Positions 31,626-32,273 of a DNA stretch of 32,273 nt are shown here, piece after piece. Positions within the stretch are counted from its first letter, which is position 1. Each line of letters begins with the position of its first letter. The notes below the pieces were generated by a model. It was given only the letters and a program-made list of their open reading frames with translations. It ran no database searches and had not been told where the DNA came from. Location: positions 1 through 32,273 of the forward strand of contig CALKWP010000089.1 of the NCBI GenBank assembly GCA_938004075.1, given 5' to 3'. The translations under genes and the position numbers were made by a program. The DNA comes from an uncultured Methanomassiliicoccales archaeon. Lineage in GTDB: Archaea; Thermoplasmatota; Thermoplasmata; SG8-5.

Positions 31626-32158
31626 TAGTACTCCACTCCCTCTCTGGCCATGATGCCTTTCATGTAAGGATGTTTTATTTCCTTCATCTCGGTGACGGTG
31701 TCAGCCAGATCGATGAACTCCCGCGGGGCGTATCTCCCTGAAAGGACGATCTCCATTTTTTCCGGTCGGGACTTCACCAGTTCGATTACATCCTCCCTGG
31801 GAATGAGGTTCCATTCCACGGCCACATTAATCTCGTCAAGGATGAGAAGGTCCACCTTGCCTTCGGCAACGACCTTCCTCGCGTGCTCGAAGCCGTCCCT
31901 TGCCAGCTTTATGTCTATCTCAGCCGGGTTCTTCTTGTCCACGAAGTCCGGCCTGCCGAATTGGATGATGTCAAAATTGGGCACATGCTTCACTGACTCC
32001 AGCTCCCCGTACTTGATGTCGCCTTTCATGAACTGTATCATCAGCACCCGGTAGCCATGCCCCGCAGCCCTCAACCCGAGGCCCAGGGTCGCGGTTGTCT
32101 TCCCCTTGCCGTTCCCGGTGTAGACATGGACCATTCCCAGGCAGTTTTCCGAAGCCAT
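31625..32158 (-). CDS. cobO: Cob(I)alamin / cob(I)yrinate a,c-diamide adenosyltransferase (CobO/BtuR type)
   Basis: Attaches the 5'-deoxyadenosyl group of ATP to reduced cobalt in corrinoid synthesis or salvage. The 177-aa protein has the family P-loop YTGNGKGKTTATLGLGLRA (G14-T21) and the strand DLLILDEINVAVEWNL, followed by LSGRYAP and a C-terminal MKGIMAREGVEY. The length is typical. The ATG at 32158 is probably leaderless given the TATA box at 32181-32190. No other cobalamin gene is in the window. It heads an operon with the C11 peptidase and EndoQ, an unexpected set. Confidence 0.95.
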   Translation of the reverse strand: MASENCLGMVHVYTGNGKGKTTATLGLGLRAAGHGYRVLMIQFMKGDIKYGELESVKHVPNFDIIQFGRPDFVDKKNPAEIDIKLARDGFEHARKVVAEGKVDLLILDEINVAVEWNLIPREDVIELVKSRPEKMEIVLSGRYAPREFIDLADTVTEMKEIKHPYMKGIMAREGVEY

Positions 32159-32180
32159 GAGGTTTGATAGTGGTCGGGCG

Positions 32181-32190
32181 TATATAAGGA
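32181..32190 (-). promoter_or_regulatory. TATA box of the cobO-peptidase-EndoQ operon
   Basis: TCCTTATATA on the minus strand is centred about 26 nt before the ATG at 32158, predicting a leaderless transcript. The remaining 80 bases to the window edge hold no gene that I can assign. Confidence 0.5.
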
Positions 32191-32273
32191 TTTTTCCCCC
32201 GGCAATTCATCGTTTTCAAAATGGTGGAATTGCCGGCCCTCTGAGCGAATCGCGCTGGAAGGCGCGCTGGCGA

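Noticed and set aside
32216..32272. Minus-strand 18-codon tail (ending in PAIPPF) at the right edge
   Set aside because: It could be the end of a gene upstream of cobO, but it is too short to support, and no family signal is visible.
1..32273. Recent horizontal transfer, prophage, transposon or CRISPR content
   Set aside because: No transposase, integrase, terminal repeats with target duplications, or spaced repeat array was seen. Base composition and gene style are even across the window.

Overview
The window looks like chromosomal DNA from an archaeon, most plausibly a moderately GC-rich member of Thermoplasmatota (the lineage around Methanomassiliicoccales, Aciduliprofundum and uncultured Thermoplasmata). 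The archaeal assignment is firm: aIF2-beta, proteasome alpha subunit, exosome Rrp4/Rrp41/Rrp42, SBDS, eL43 (L37Ae), RpoP, membrane-anchored LonB, EndoQ, archaeal NMN adenylyltransferase, and TATA boxes about 26 nt upstream of leaderless or short-leader genes. The lineage assignment is an inference, resting mainly on the DUF835/TPR proteins and the secreted C11 peptidase. I see no rRNA, CRISPR array, insertion sequence or phage gene.

Layout. 1-4690: end of a membrane protein, a family 2 glycosyltransferase, an MFS transporter, the RNA ligase RtcB and a Ca2+/Na+ exchanger. 4820-12267: a small two-TM zinc-ribbon protein, then a long co-directional information-processing block: aIF2-beta with a TRAM tail, a presenilin-type intramembrane protease, a metallophosphoesterase, PsmA, SBDS, Rrp4, Rrp41, Rrp42, eL43, RpoP and a 143-aa protein that may have a SecB-like fold. 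This is a version of the archaeal exosome-proteasome superoperon. 12261-12376: a convergent junction with competing inverted repeats. 12389-13329: a methyltransferase and tRNA-Leu(CAG).

13424-19261 is the least understood part and the best candidate for an undescribed system. It holds two tandem DUF835-TPR proteins, one with a roadblock/longin-like middle domain and one with a zinc ribbon. They are followed by a 720-aa zinc-ribbon/coiled-coil protein whose ribbon has the same cysteine spacing, and by a V4R-like putative ligand-binding protein. I read it as a possible sensory or scaffold module.

19290-22348 (minus strand) is a compact hom-asd-lysC operon for the aspartate pathway, with a shortened aspartate kinase. 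22480-25660 carries LonB, a 64-aa Cys-rich protein, NMN adenylyltransferase and PncC (NAD metabolism). 25689-28468 (minus) is the TldD/TldE pair. 28522-32158 (minus) is an overlapping operon of CobO, a membrane-anchored C11 (clostripain-type) peptidase and the DNA-repair endonuclease EndoQ, which ends in a PCNA-binding-like peptide.

A recurring design feature is a GTGAT Shine-Dalgarno core about 3-5 nt before the start codon. In several gene pairs it contains the TGA stop of the preceding gene, which suggests translational coupling. Apart from the convergent repeats, nearly all sequence is coding, and there is no gene-free stretch over 300 bases.
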